Assembly: GCA_023014365.1 (NCBI GenBank)
Contig: JAEBUN010000014.1
Location: 1,116,001 to 1,180,000 of the forward strand
Origin: Lepiota brunneoincarnata
Taxonomy: Eukaryota; Basidiomycota; Agaricomycetes; Agaricales; Agaricaceae
Length of the DNA stretch: 64,000 bases
Direction: 5' to 3'
The notes beneath the pieces are model-generated. The model was not told the DNA's origin. It did not search any database and saw nothing but the letters and a program-made list of their open reading frames with translations. Of the stretch, positions 11,286 through 20,174 are shown one piece after another (within the stretch, counting starts at the first letter, position 1; each line of letters opens with the position of its first letter). The translations under genes were made by a program, and so were the position numbers.

Positions 11286-11671
11286 TGTTACCTGGGTTAG
11301 GGGTTCGCTCTTGAGTAGCACGGCGTTCGTGGCAAGATGTCTATACAGACTTGGTCTTGTCCTACTAGGCGTGACTTAGAGACGACGGAGCACTATAGTC
11401 CAGCCGGTTTAAGGGCAAAGAGATATAGGAGGCAAGAACTGTATAACACTAAGATAAGGATACAAGGTATTATACTGTATCCTTATATACTCCTAAGTGT
11501 GGCTGTACTCCTACTATAATAGTTCGGACCGGGGTAACTATGAGTCAGAGATAAGAAAACATGAGGCGTATACTAAGAATAGTCCTTCTGATGTACACTA
11601 CTGATAGTTTCATAGTGACATGGGAATGTGAACTAAAAGTAACTGTCCTTCTGATGTGGCTTCTGATAACA
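11286..11671 (-). repeat. E2 LTR, left (3' LTR)
   Basis: 386 bp from TGTTACCTGG to GATAACA; near-identical to 19056-19441. Confidence 0.9.
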
Positions 11672-11708
11672 TTAGGTCCGTTTCTAGAGTTGTTTTCCAT
11701 ACAACTCG

Positions 11709-13077
11709 TTAGTTTCCTTCTTCCAGGTACTTGGCTAGGTAATTTGGTTCATAGTAATCGATCTGTGGTGGGTCGGTGGAGTCTGGTCTGGGGGGAATGA
11801 CGGGGGAGAAGGTGGGAGTGGGAGTTCTGTGAAGATCGAGTATAGTGGCGGTTTCTGGGGATGGGGGTTGTCCTGGGTAAAAGATGTCGTATAGAAGGCG
11901 TCTGAAATGGGGACTTTCGATCCTTTCTTCTGGTGGGGTGATTTGGTTTTCTTCAGAAGGAACCGCATGGTTCTCCTGTGATGTTTGATTCGGCCACGTC
12001 GTCGTAGTACTCCTCGTAGTAATCATCATGGGTGAGGTCGATGTATCGATGGTGAGTTGTGGGAATGGTCGAGGGACAGGTTGTAGGATTTCTGGAGTAG
12101 GGGGCGTATCAAGTCTTTCGACTTGGGCATTCGGTCCGTTTATGGCGCGGTTGGAAGACAGCGCAATGGGGGCATCTATATTTGATGCAGTCGTATGAGT
12201 AGTGCTCTGGGGCATATTGCTTGCATCCAAGGCAGGCATATTGGGGGCAATCCATGGCCCAGTGTCCTGTGTGTCTGCATTGGATGCAGACTGATCTGTC
12301 GGTGGTTCGGGGGTTGGTTCGTGGGTGAATGGGGTTGGGGGAGTTCCGAATCGGGATGTTGTTATTGGCGACGGTGTGGGTGGTGTCCTTGGTGGGGGTG
12401 AGAAGTCTGAAGGGATTTCTGACACTGGTGGGCTTTCTTCCCTTGTTGGGGACGGTGGTGATGATAGTGGCAGTGGTCGTCGTGGTAGTGGTGGGGATGG
12501 TTGCGGTGGGGGGCTGCGAGGTATGTACCTCATCTCGTTTGGGTAGGTTCTTCGACACCTCGGACATGAGGCCCGATCTTGAGCGGAGAAGTCACTCGAG
12601 TGATTCTGCCCAGGCGCGTTGTGTATTGTACGCAGTAGCAAGAGCCTTAGTCTGTCGTACGTGGTGGGTATAGTTGTACCAGAGTTGTTGGTCGTATTCT
12701 GAAATTGAAGTGTGTTCCAATTTAATCGTAAAGGCTCCGTTGGTGGCAGCCTCGCGCAGATCTCCGTCAGAAGGGTGATCTGGTCCATATGATCGTACTC
12801 CAGCTGTATGGTATCTAAGGGAGGCAGCTGGGGCGGCTGTTGGTTCTGGGGTGTCGTTGGGGTCGGGGGTCTCGTCCCTGAGGGAGGCGTATGTTGCGGC
12901 GAAGGTGTGAGAGGGGGTGTAGGGAGACGGGGCTGGAACGGGAGTTGTTTGAAGTGTAGTATGTTCGACGCTTGCATTGTTTATAATGACGACGGAGGAT
13001 GATGAGGAGGTTGGTGAAGGTGTTGTTGAAAAAGGGGGAGTAGTTTGGGGGCGAGTGAGGTCAAGGTTCATGGGCAT
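11709..13077 (-). pseudogene. E2 third reading frame: triple zinc-knuckle protein
   Basis: ATG 13077 lies three bases after the pol stop (TAA AAG ATG) in the same frame as pol. The frame runs through a Pro/Thr/Ser-rich start and a Trp/Tyr-containing segment (SEYDQQLWYNYTHHVR) to TGA 12592-12594, most simply a mutated CGA and shared with E1. It continues in frame from 12591 to 12109. Here lie three tandem knuckles: CIQCRHTGHWAMDC, CLGCKQYAPEHYSYDC and CPHCAVFQPRHKRTEC, that is CX2CX4HX4C once and CX2CX6HX4C twice. A further acidic segment and then LLYDIFYPGQPPSPE down to 11709 are in another frame, so a frame change or splice is needed. A 422-codon overlapping frame (12977-11709) is Pro-rich and open throughout. 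Nucleic-acid binding is likely; the role is unknown. Confidence 0.6.
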
Positions 13078-13080
13078 CTT

Positions 13081-16000
13081 TTAAGTATGTTTGGTGTGGG
13101 AGCAAAGTTGTCTTTGGTTGGTTCTGGTGGGTTCCTGTTCTTTCTGGAGGATTCCATGAGCTTCTTTATACTCGGTTAAGTATTCTTCGGCGTTTGTATG
13201 AAGTGTTTCATCGGTGATCCATTCGTTCTCCGTGTGGGAGTATCCTTTCCATTTGACGTAGTATTGGAGTTTTCCGCAGTATTGGTGGTGATTTAGAATG
13301 GCTTCTATTTCGTATTCCTCTTCTTCATTGATGATGTCTGGTGGTGGTGGAGTCGGATGAGATCCGTATGCTTCTGTTTCGGTATATGGAGTTAGAAGGT
13401 TTCTGTGGAATACCAGGTGTATTTTCCATTTGACTGGAAGTTTTAGTTTGTAGGTGAGTGGCAATAAGACTTCTGTGATAAGGAAGGGTCCTAGTCGTTT
13501 TGGGGATATTTTGTTGGAAATGAAGGGAAGTTTGAGGTTCTTGGCTTCTAGCCATACTTTTTGACATGTTTCAAGGGGTTTGACAGTTCTTCTGGTTCTT
13601 TGTTTCATAATATCGGCGGAGAGTTGATGTGCCGCGTGTGCTTCTTTTCTGGCATCATCAAGGAGTCTGATGCGTTCGTCTACTGATGGAAAGTTCGATG
13701 TTTCCATTACCATGGGTATCGGTGGAGGGTTGTATCCCATGATTAGTTCGAATGGGGATTTCTGCCTTGAGGCATGTATTTTGGAGTTGTGTGCGAACTC
13801 GGTGATAGGGAGGGTTTCTGACCAGTCAAGAGGGTTTCTGGTGCAGTATATGGCGAGGTAGGTTTCAATTTCCTGATTGTATTGTTCGGTGGAACCATCT
13901 GTCTGGGGATGGTATGCAGTTGAGAATGCCTGTTGTATGTTTAATTGTTTGGCTAGTTGTCGGAAGGAGTTGGCGGCAAATCTGGGGTCTCGATCTGATA
14001 TGATTTTGTTGGGTAGTCCGAATCTGGTGAAGACTTTTTCTATTAATAGTCGTCCAATGTCGTCGGCGTTCGATTGATCTGAGGTTGGGATGAAAATTAC
14101 CCCCTTCGTAAGGCCATGGTCCACCACGGACAATATCGCATTGTGACCAGCGCTAGGTGGTAGACCGGTGATAAGATCCCATGAGATCTGTGCAAATGGG
14201 CATTTGGAAGATGATGGTGGGATTGGTTGAGTTGGTGCGCAATCCGGTCTGCGTATGATTTTGTGTTGCTGACACTCTGGACAGCCTTTGACGTAGTTCT
14301 TTATGAATGTTGACATTCCTGGCCAATATACTTCTTTCTTGGCGAGGCGGTATGTTTCCTGTTCTCCAGGGTGACCACGTGTAGGGTGATTGTGGTATCT
14401 TGCAATGACATCGCGTCTGAGTTGGAGGTCTTCTGGAATAATGACACGTTCTTGGAACGTGAGGAGTGGACCATTTGAGGTCGGAACTGTTCTGAAGTCC
14501 TTATCGGCGGCGTTAGGGTGGGTTTCTTTTAGGAGTTTGAACGCTTCGGTGGTTCTAGCGTCGTATTTGGGTGATTCCGTGATTCTTTCTTGGAGTTCCA
14601 TATCGACGGTGGCAATAAAGAGGTGTTCTGGGAGCATTGTGATCAGGCTTTGGTCTTCTATGTCAGCGGTGGTGACAAAGAGGTTGTTTGGAAGCATGGT
14701 GACGTCTTCGTTATCATTGTCTTCATCAGGGATGTGGTCTGGCCGTCTTGATAGGGCGTCTGGTGCAGGGATCTTTGATCCTGGGACGTGTTCTAATTTG
14801 AAGTTGTAGTCAGTGAGGGTCTGGACCCATCGTGCTTGTCTGCGATTGATTTTCTGGGGTTTGCGCCAGTATGTTAGGTTTTGGTGGTCTGTTCTGATAT
14901 GGACGGTGTGGGGGCTGCCAAGGAGGTAATGGCGCCATTCTTTGAGGGCTCGGATAATTGCGAGAAGTTCCCTGTCGTAGATATTGTAGTTGCGTTCCGC
15001 TGGTCCGAACATCTTTGAATAGAATGATACGGGTTTCCGTATTCCGTTGATGTCGTGTTGATACAGGACAGCTCCTGATGCGAATTTAGAAGCATCAGCT
15101 TCTATTTCGAAGGGTTTTGTGGAGTCGGGCATGAGGAGTACCAGTTCCTTCAGGAATTTGTTCTTGAGCGTTTCGAATGCTTTCTGCTGTTCTTCTTTCC
15201 ATTCGAATTTGTTTGATTTGGAAAGGAGTTGATTCAGGGGTTTGGTGTGGTGGGAGTAGCTGCGGATGAACTTCCGGTAGAAGTTACAGAATCTGATGAA
15301 TTTCCGAATGTGTCGGACTGTTTTTGGCACTGGCCAGTCCTCTATTCCTTTGAGTTTTCCGGGATCCATTTTGATCTTGTCTGGCGTGATGATCATGCCG
15401 AGATATTCGAGTCGTTGTTTGTTGAACTTGCATTTCTCCATTTTGAGGTAAAGGTTGTTTTCCTGCAGGATTTGCAGTACTTTTTCCGTAAGTCGGTCGG
15501 TTTCTTCCTGGGTTTTACCGTAGATTAGGATATCATCCATGTAGATGATGATTCCTCCTTTCTCCATTATTTCGGAGAATAACGTGTCCATCATGTGTTG
15601 GAACGTTGCGGGACTGTTGCAGAGTCCGAAAAACATAACAGTCGGTTCGAAAAGACCCATGGGAGTCTTGAACGCTGCTTTCCATTGATCGCCGTCTTTG
15701 ATTCTGATGTTGTTGTATCCTAAGCGGACGTCGAGTTTGGTGAAATACTTAGCTCCTTTGAGTTTGTCCATGATAGAGGAAATCATGGGAATTGGGTAAG
15801 TGTTTTTGACAGTGTGGTCGTTTAGGTAACAATAGTCTTGGCAGGGTCGGAGGTCTCCTCCTTTCTTGGCAACGAAAAAGAAGGGTGATGCCATAGGGGA
15901 TTTTGAGGGGCGGATGTAGCCTTTTCGGAGGTTTTTGTCTATGAATTCCTTCAGTGCTTTTTCTTCGGCAGGTGCCACTTGATAATGTTTCATCGATTTT

Positions 16001-16923
16001 GCTTCGAATGTTGGTTTTAGTTCGATTTCGTGATCAAACGTTCTTGATGGTGGGAATCGTTCGGAGGCTTTCTTGTTGAATATTTTAGCCCATCGGGCGA
16101 ATCTTCGAGGAATCTCGGGTGGTTCTTTGTTTGATTCTGGTTGTTTTCCTTTTTGGTTTGCTGATTTTGTCGGGTTGTGTTGCTCATTGTGGAGGTTTGT
16201 GGCATGTGTCACTTTGGTGTTTACTTCTAATGGGGTTAGAAGCATTGGGTTCATCTCTCTTTCCAGAGAGAAGGTATCAAGGTCGACGTTTGACAGGTTG
16301 ACGTATTCTTCGGGGTTTTCCTCGGGTTGAGAGGTTTTTCCAGCCATTATGTCCATGGCGATGGAGTTGAGTTCGACAGGTCGTCGTAGGGTTCTGAGGA
16401 GTTTGGAAAAGTCTTGGTGATCGATTTGTGGTTTCCAAGAAAATGTCTTGGTTTTCCAGTTGATGTCGGGATTGTATTGTTCCAACCATGGGAATCCGAT
16501 GATGAGATCTTTCTCACCAGTGTTTGTAACGTACGCTTCTAGCGTGCAGTCTCTTCCATCAATGATGGTTCTGATTTTGATGTATTCATGGATCTTGCCA
16601 TGTTGATTATCAGTTCCGTCAACGTTACTGAGTGGAATTGGTTGGTCCAGCCGTTTGGTTTGATGACCATGTCGTTCAACAACTTTGTGGGAGATGAAAT
16701 TCCCTTGGGCTCCTGAGTCTATCAGGGCGGTGATGGCCACGGGTTTTGATGTCCGTTCACTCCAAATCTCGATGGGTAAGAAAAGGGATCGTTTATTCAG
16801 GGATAGTCGTAATTGTACAGAGTTTATCGAGAAAATGTCCTTCTGGGAGTGAGAGTACGAAATGTCCTTCTGAGTTCTGGAACATGCAGGGGCACATCGG
16901 TCGACAGCGTTCCTTTTTAAAAA
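13081..16923 (-). CDS. E2 pol polyprotein: protease, RT, RNase H, integrase, chromodomain
   Basis: 1219 residues from the first Met (16740); the frame is open a further 61 codons up to the -1 site at the gag stop. Domains in order: aspartic protease (ALIDSGAQGNFIS, residues 5-17), RT with LDVRLGYNN and YMDDILIY, RNase H (EIEADASKFASG, YDRELLAIIRAL), integrase zinc finger (HNHPTRGHPGE...CPECQQHK) and catalytic core (SWDLITGLP, SVVDHGLTK, SDRDPRFAA), then a C-terminal chromodomain (YEIEAILNHHQ, YYVKWKGYSHTENEW) which in chromoviruses directs integration towards chromatin. No stop interrupts it, so this copy could still encode an active enzyme set. Confidence 0.93.
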   Translation of the reverse strand, partial: FLKRNAVDRCAPACSRTQKDISYSHSQKDIFSINSVQLRLSLNKRSLFLPIEIWSERTSKPVAITALIDSGAQGNFISHKVVERHGHQTKRLDQPIPLSNVDGTDNQHGKIHEYIKIRTIIDGRDCTLEAYVTNTGEKDLIIGFPWLEQYNPDINWKTKTFSWKPQIDHQDFSKLLRTLRRPVELNSIAMDIMAGKTSQPEENPEEYVNLSNVDLDTFSLEREMNPMLLTPLEVNTKVTHATNLHNEQHNPTKSANQKGKQPESNKEPPEIPRRFARWAKIFNKKASERFPPSRTFDHEIELKPTFEAKSMKHYQVAPAEEKALKEFIDKNLRKGYIRPSKSPMASPFFFVAKKGGDLRPCQDYCYLNDHTVKNTYPIPMISSIMDKLKGAKYFTKLDVRLGYNNIRIKDGDQWKAAFKTPMGLFEPTVMFFGLCNSPATFQHMMDTLFSEIMEKGGIIIYMDDILIYGKTQEETDRLTEKVLQILQENNLYLKMEKCKFNKQRLEYLGMIITPDKIKMDPGKLKGIEDWPVPKTVRHIRKFIRFCNFYRKFIRSYSHHTKPLNQLLSKSNKFEWKEEQQKAFETLKNKFLKELVLLMPDSTKPFEIEADASKFASGAVLYQHDINGIRKPVSFYSKMFGPAERNYNIYDRELLAIIRALKEWRHYLLGSPHTVHIRTDHQNLTYWRKPQKINRRQARWVQTLTDYNFKLEHVPGSKIPAPDALSRRPDHIPDEDNDNEDVTMLPNNLFVTTADIEDQSLITMLPEHLFIATVDMELQERITESPKYDARTTEAFKLLKETHPNAADKDFRTVPTSNGPLLTFQERVIIPEDLQLRRDVIARYHNHPTRGHPGEQETYRLAKKEVYWPGMSTFIKNYVKGCPECQQHKIIRRPDCAPTQPIPPSSSKCPFAQISWDLITGLPPSAGHNAILSVVDHGLTKGVIFIPTSDQSNADDIGRLLIEKVFTRFGLPNKIISDRDPRFAANSFRQLAKQLNIQQAFSTAYHPQTDGSTEQYNQEIETYLAIYCTRNPLDWSETLPITEFAHNSKIHASRQKSPFELIMGYNPPPIPMVMETSNFPSVDERIRLLDDARKEAHAAHQLSADIMKQRTRRTVKPLETCQKVWLEAKNLKLPFISNKISPKRLGPFLITEVLLPLTYKLKLPVKWKIHLVFHRNLLTPYTETEAYGSHPTPPPPDIINEEEEYEIEAILNHHQYCGKLQYYVKWKGYSHTENEWITDETLHTNAEEYLTEYKEAHGILQKEQEPTRTNQRQLCSHTKHT
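16914..16923 (-). other. Probable -1 frameshift site at the E2 gag/pol junction
   Basis: TTTTTAAAAA on the minus strand. The gag frame ends GAT TTT TAA; the -1 frame continues TTT TTA AAA AGG AAC and is open to the pol protease. The pol frame has no Met until 16740, so frameshifting rather than reinitiation best explains pol expression. Confidence 0.55.
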
Positions 16924-18683
16924 TCCTGGAATGGATGCATCTCCGGATCCTCGGCTAGCGCGGAGTGGAGTTCTTGTTGGAGTTCAGGATCGAGATCATC
17001 AACCATTTGGCGCATCTGAGATGCGACTTCTGCGACGGCAAGGGAATACTTGCATTGCGGTGATTGTTGGGTGTTCCGGTTTGGAAATCTGGGACAAGTG
17101 TTTTGTTGTCCAAGAGAAGGACGATTGGGGTTTCTCGCAGGGCGAGGAGGGTTGGTGTGCATCCCTGGGAAGTGTCTAGTTGGCGGTGGTTGAGGGCATT
17201 TGCTGACCCAATGATCCTTGGCTCCACATCGGAAGCATTCCTGGTTTTGGTATGATTTCATTTGTTGTCCGGTGACAACGGCATCTAACTCCAACGGTTC
17301 TTGTGCGGAGTTTTCTTCGGTATATTCCGGTTGTGGGATTTCAGGATAAGGATCTTCAAATCCTTCTTCTATTGTGACATGGTCTACTTCCATGGCATGT
17401 GGGTCGCATGGAGTGAATCGTGGAGCGTTGCTCCTCTGGTAGAATTGTGCGTAGGGCACGTTGTTGTTTGGACGGCTTGGTCCGCGGTTGGGTTGGTATT
17501 GGTTCCTCTGGGGAAATGTATTTCTGGGGGTGCTGTAGAGGGCATTGATTCGGCGGAAATTGTCGTCGAGTTTATTGGCTCGGGTGTACCAAGCGGTGAT
17601 AGTTGTCGGAGGGTTCTCCGATTCGTCGATTTTCATGGCAATGCGACAGTTGATTGCCTTGCGGTATAGATCGATCAATGTGCAATCTTCGTTTAGTCCA
17701 GATTGGTGGACGAGTTCTTTGAACTGAGCGTTGAATTCAGTCATTGGTTTGCCTGCTTGGTGCAGGGTTTGAAGTCTGGTATGCGCGTATGCATGTTTGT
17801 CTGCTGGGGTGAAGTCGGCCCTAAGTCGAGCGGTGAAGTTGTCCCATGACTCCATGGCTATGGGTTGCCCTTGTTGAGTTTGGGCATTTCTCTCGTGGAG
17901 GTATTGTCTAGCCCAGGCTCAGGCATCTCCTGATTGCATCGTCGAAAGGACGAATAGGGTCCTAGCGAGGTCAGTGTTGTAAGTGGTCGCATTAGCGAGC
18001 ACGTAAACTTCACATTGGAAGATCCAATCTTCGAATAGTCTTCTAGTTCCATCAAAGGCGATGGGTTTGAGGAGTCCTAACTCCTTTGGGGTAGCTGCGG
18101 CGGCCATTATTTGTGATTGTCCAGGTGGCGGTGGCGGTGGTGGTGATGGTGGTTGTGTTGGTCGTAAAGGAGGAGCCGGTAGGGCTAAGGGTGCGATGGG
18201 TAATACAGGTGGTTGTGGATCAGGATCTGATTGGTTGTCGTCTGTTATGTAGACGTCTGAATCATTATCTATGGGAGTTTTTCCTCGGTTGAGTTCGACG
18301 AAGGCTTCGTGTCTTGAAAGGAGATTCTCTTCAGAACTTGTGAGTTCTCTTGGTTGTTGTACGGCTTGTTGAAGTCTTTTAAGTTCAAGTGGGGAAAGTT
18401 GGTTTGCGATGATATCGCGTTTTTCTTGTTCTTTGCGTTGTCTTTGTTTTTCGGCTAATGCGGCTGAGAAACTTGATGATGTTGTTGGGACTAGTTGAAT
18501 AGACATTGATGCACATGGTTTAGGTGAATCAAATGGGGATGGAGGATAGAATGGGGATGGTGTTTGAGTGGGGATAGGGTTTCTTCTGGGATCTGGGTTT
18601 TGGGTTCCTGATCCTGAGATTCTGCTTCTTGATTTGGGAGGGGGTGATGGGGATTCTTGGGCCGAGAATTTCTTTGGAGGCAT
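16917..18683 (-). pseudogene. E2 gag with one internal stop
   Basis: ATG 18683 (MPPKKFSAQES) opens 254 codons ending at TGA 17919-17921, where E1 has CAA; the frame then runs on to 16917. Combined length is about 588 residues: a Ser/Pro-rich start, a Lys/Arg/Gln-rich coiled coil, a poly-Pro stretch, the gag core (LFEDWIFQCEVYV, NFTARLRADF, FNAQFKELV), and a zinc knuckle CFRCGAKDHWVSKC near the end. It is the structural protein of the particle. A single TGA is the only damage seen, so it is recently inactivated. Confidence 0.85.
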
Positions 18684-19042
18684 GGTGATATTTGTCTAGC
18701 AATCAATTATCGCTAGAAGTATGAAGAATTGGGTGGCAATTATGGATATTCCTGAATATAGGTTCCACGATCTGACGACACAGCAGTGGCAGGGGCACGT
18801 GATGCGTTCGAGTTCTAGGGTGATGATTTGGTAGGTGATGAGGGTGGGGGTAGAAGTGAAAACGAAAATGAGTAGGTAAGCCAGATCTTCTGGCGGGGAG
18901 AGGTTGAGGGACATAGCAATGGCTATACAGAGAGGCGGTTTTCTTTCATACGTCGTTTTTGAACGACCAGGGTACCTCGACGTGTTCAGTACGTCGGCAG
19001 AGCAGAGCAGAGTAGAGGGCAAGCAAGAGATAAGCAGCAGAG

Positions 19043-19055
19043 TATCTTAGTGTTT
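19043..19055 (-). promoter_or_regulatory. E2 self-priming primer-binding site
   Basis: Minus strand AACACTAAGATA adjacent to the 5' LTR; exact complement of TATCTTAGTGTT in the LTR (minus strand of 19215-19226), which lies about 34 nt downstream of the TATA box (19251-19259). Confidence 0.65.
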
Positions 19056-19441
19056 TGTTACCCGGGTTAGGGGTTCGCTCTTGAGTAGCATGGCGTTCGT
19101 GGCAAGATGTCTATACAGACTTGGTCTTGTCCTACTAGGCATGACTTAGAGACGACGGAGCACTATAGTCCAGCCAGTTTAAGGGCAAAGAGATATAGGA
19201 GGCAAGAACTGTATAACACTAAGATAAGGATACAAGGTATTATACTGTATCCTTATATACTCCTAAGTGTGGCTGTACTCCTACTATAATAGTTCGGACC
19301 GGGGTAACTATGAGTCAGAGATAAGAAAACATGAGGCGTATACTAAGAATAGTCCTTCTGATGTACACTACTGATAGTTTCATAGTGACATGGGAATGTG
19401 AACTAAAAGTAACTGTCCTTCTGATGTGGCTTCTGATAACA
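19056..19441 (-). repeat. E2 LTR, right (5' LTR)
   Basis: 386 bp from TGTTACCCGG to GATAACA, with TATATAAGG on the minus strand at 19259-19251 as the promoter element. Confidence 0.9.
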
Positions 19442-20174
19442 ACGAGGACTCCGGGGACACAGGGGGTAAGGGAAAAGCAAGGGCAAGGGTGGCCCTGCAA
19501 CAGGGCCATGCAAATATATTTGGGGGTGAGAACCCCTGCTGGAGGTGCGAACGAGATGGGGTCCAGTGCAAGGTCACCGGCGGGTGAGTCGTTTTTGAAA
19601 GTTTTCTGGGATACATACTGATAGGGTTTTAGTAACACCAGGAGTTGCCATTGGTGTAGTAAAATGAAGAAATGATGCGGGAGCCAAGAGGAGACAGAGC
19701 CGAGCGGGACCAGTGGGTTGTTGGGCCAACAGTTTGAGGGTAAGTAAGGAGTCCTGTATTGTGATGTACACTAATCAGTGGATGTTGTAGAGTTGAAAAG
19801 GCTCATCGAGGAAAAGCACCAGGAGACCATCAAGAAGGTCAACATCCTGGAGGTACAACTTGAGTGGTCCATCGCTCGATTGGGGGAGAAGGTGGACAAG
19901 GTGGAGCTGGTGGTAGGCCATTATGAGCAACTGCGGCATTGGGAGGTGCAGGTGGATCGTAATTGGTCAAGTGGAAATGTTACGGAGACGGAGGGTTCAG
20001 AGGAGAGTGTCGGGGCTGCCTCGGAAGAGGAGGTGTGGGGCTTAATGGAGGATGATGCTGCACAGTCGCCCGGCACCTCTGGAGACAATAAGTGATTTGG
20101 TAGTAGTTTGTGTAGTTTTTTCTTTTTTGATAAATCTTGTTGTTTCTTGGTGTGATGGGTGATCAGTGGAAAAC

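Larger units (their letters stand above)
11286..19441 (-). mobile_element. E2: Ty3/gypsy chromovirus, nearly intact, self-primed type
   Basis: 8156 bp with 386-bp LTRs, flanked by ACAAG (11281-11285) and ACGAG (19442-19446), a target duplication with one transition. The LTRs differ at only about four positions, all transitions, so this is the youngest insertion of the stack. It lies 258 bp downstream of E1 in the same host gene. Order on the minus strand: 5' LTR, primer site, gag (one TGA), -1 site, complete pol, third frame, LTR. Confidence 0.92.
3547..20095 (+). pseudogene. H1 antisense gene: coiled-coil/Zn2Cys6 protein, split by E1 and E2
   Basis: Coding pieces are 3547-3690, 11028-11285 and 19447-19583 (exon 1), 19633-19739 (exon 2) and 19791-20095 (exon 3). 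Removing E1 and E2 with one copy of each target duplication restores one frame. The product has an N-terminal Glu/Arg-rich coiled coil, an acidic linker, CWRCERDGVQC, then across intron 1 a second CX2CX6C half, then a coiled coil starting ELKRLIEEKHQET and an acidic tail. The six-cysteine spacing CX2CX6CX9CX2CX6C fits fungal Zn2Cys6 DNA-binding clusters. Introns start GTGAGT and GTAAGT. Stops at the end of the first piece and in exon 2 (in front of the last cysteine) make it a pseudogene. It converges on H1 pol, 79 bp tail to tail. Confidence 0.75.

Noticed and set aside
11709..12977. 422-codon frame as the main third protein of E2
   Set aside because: The zinc-knuckle frame is better supported in both copies; only the last part of the 422-codon frame looks genuine.
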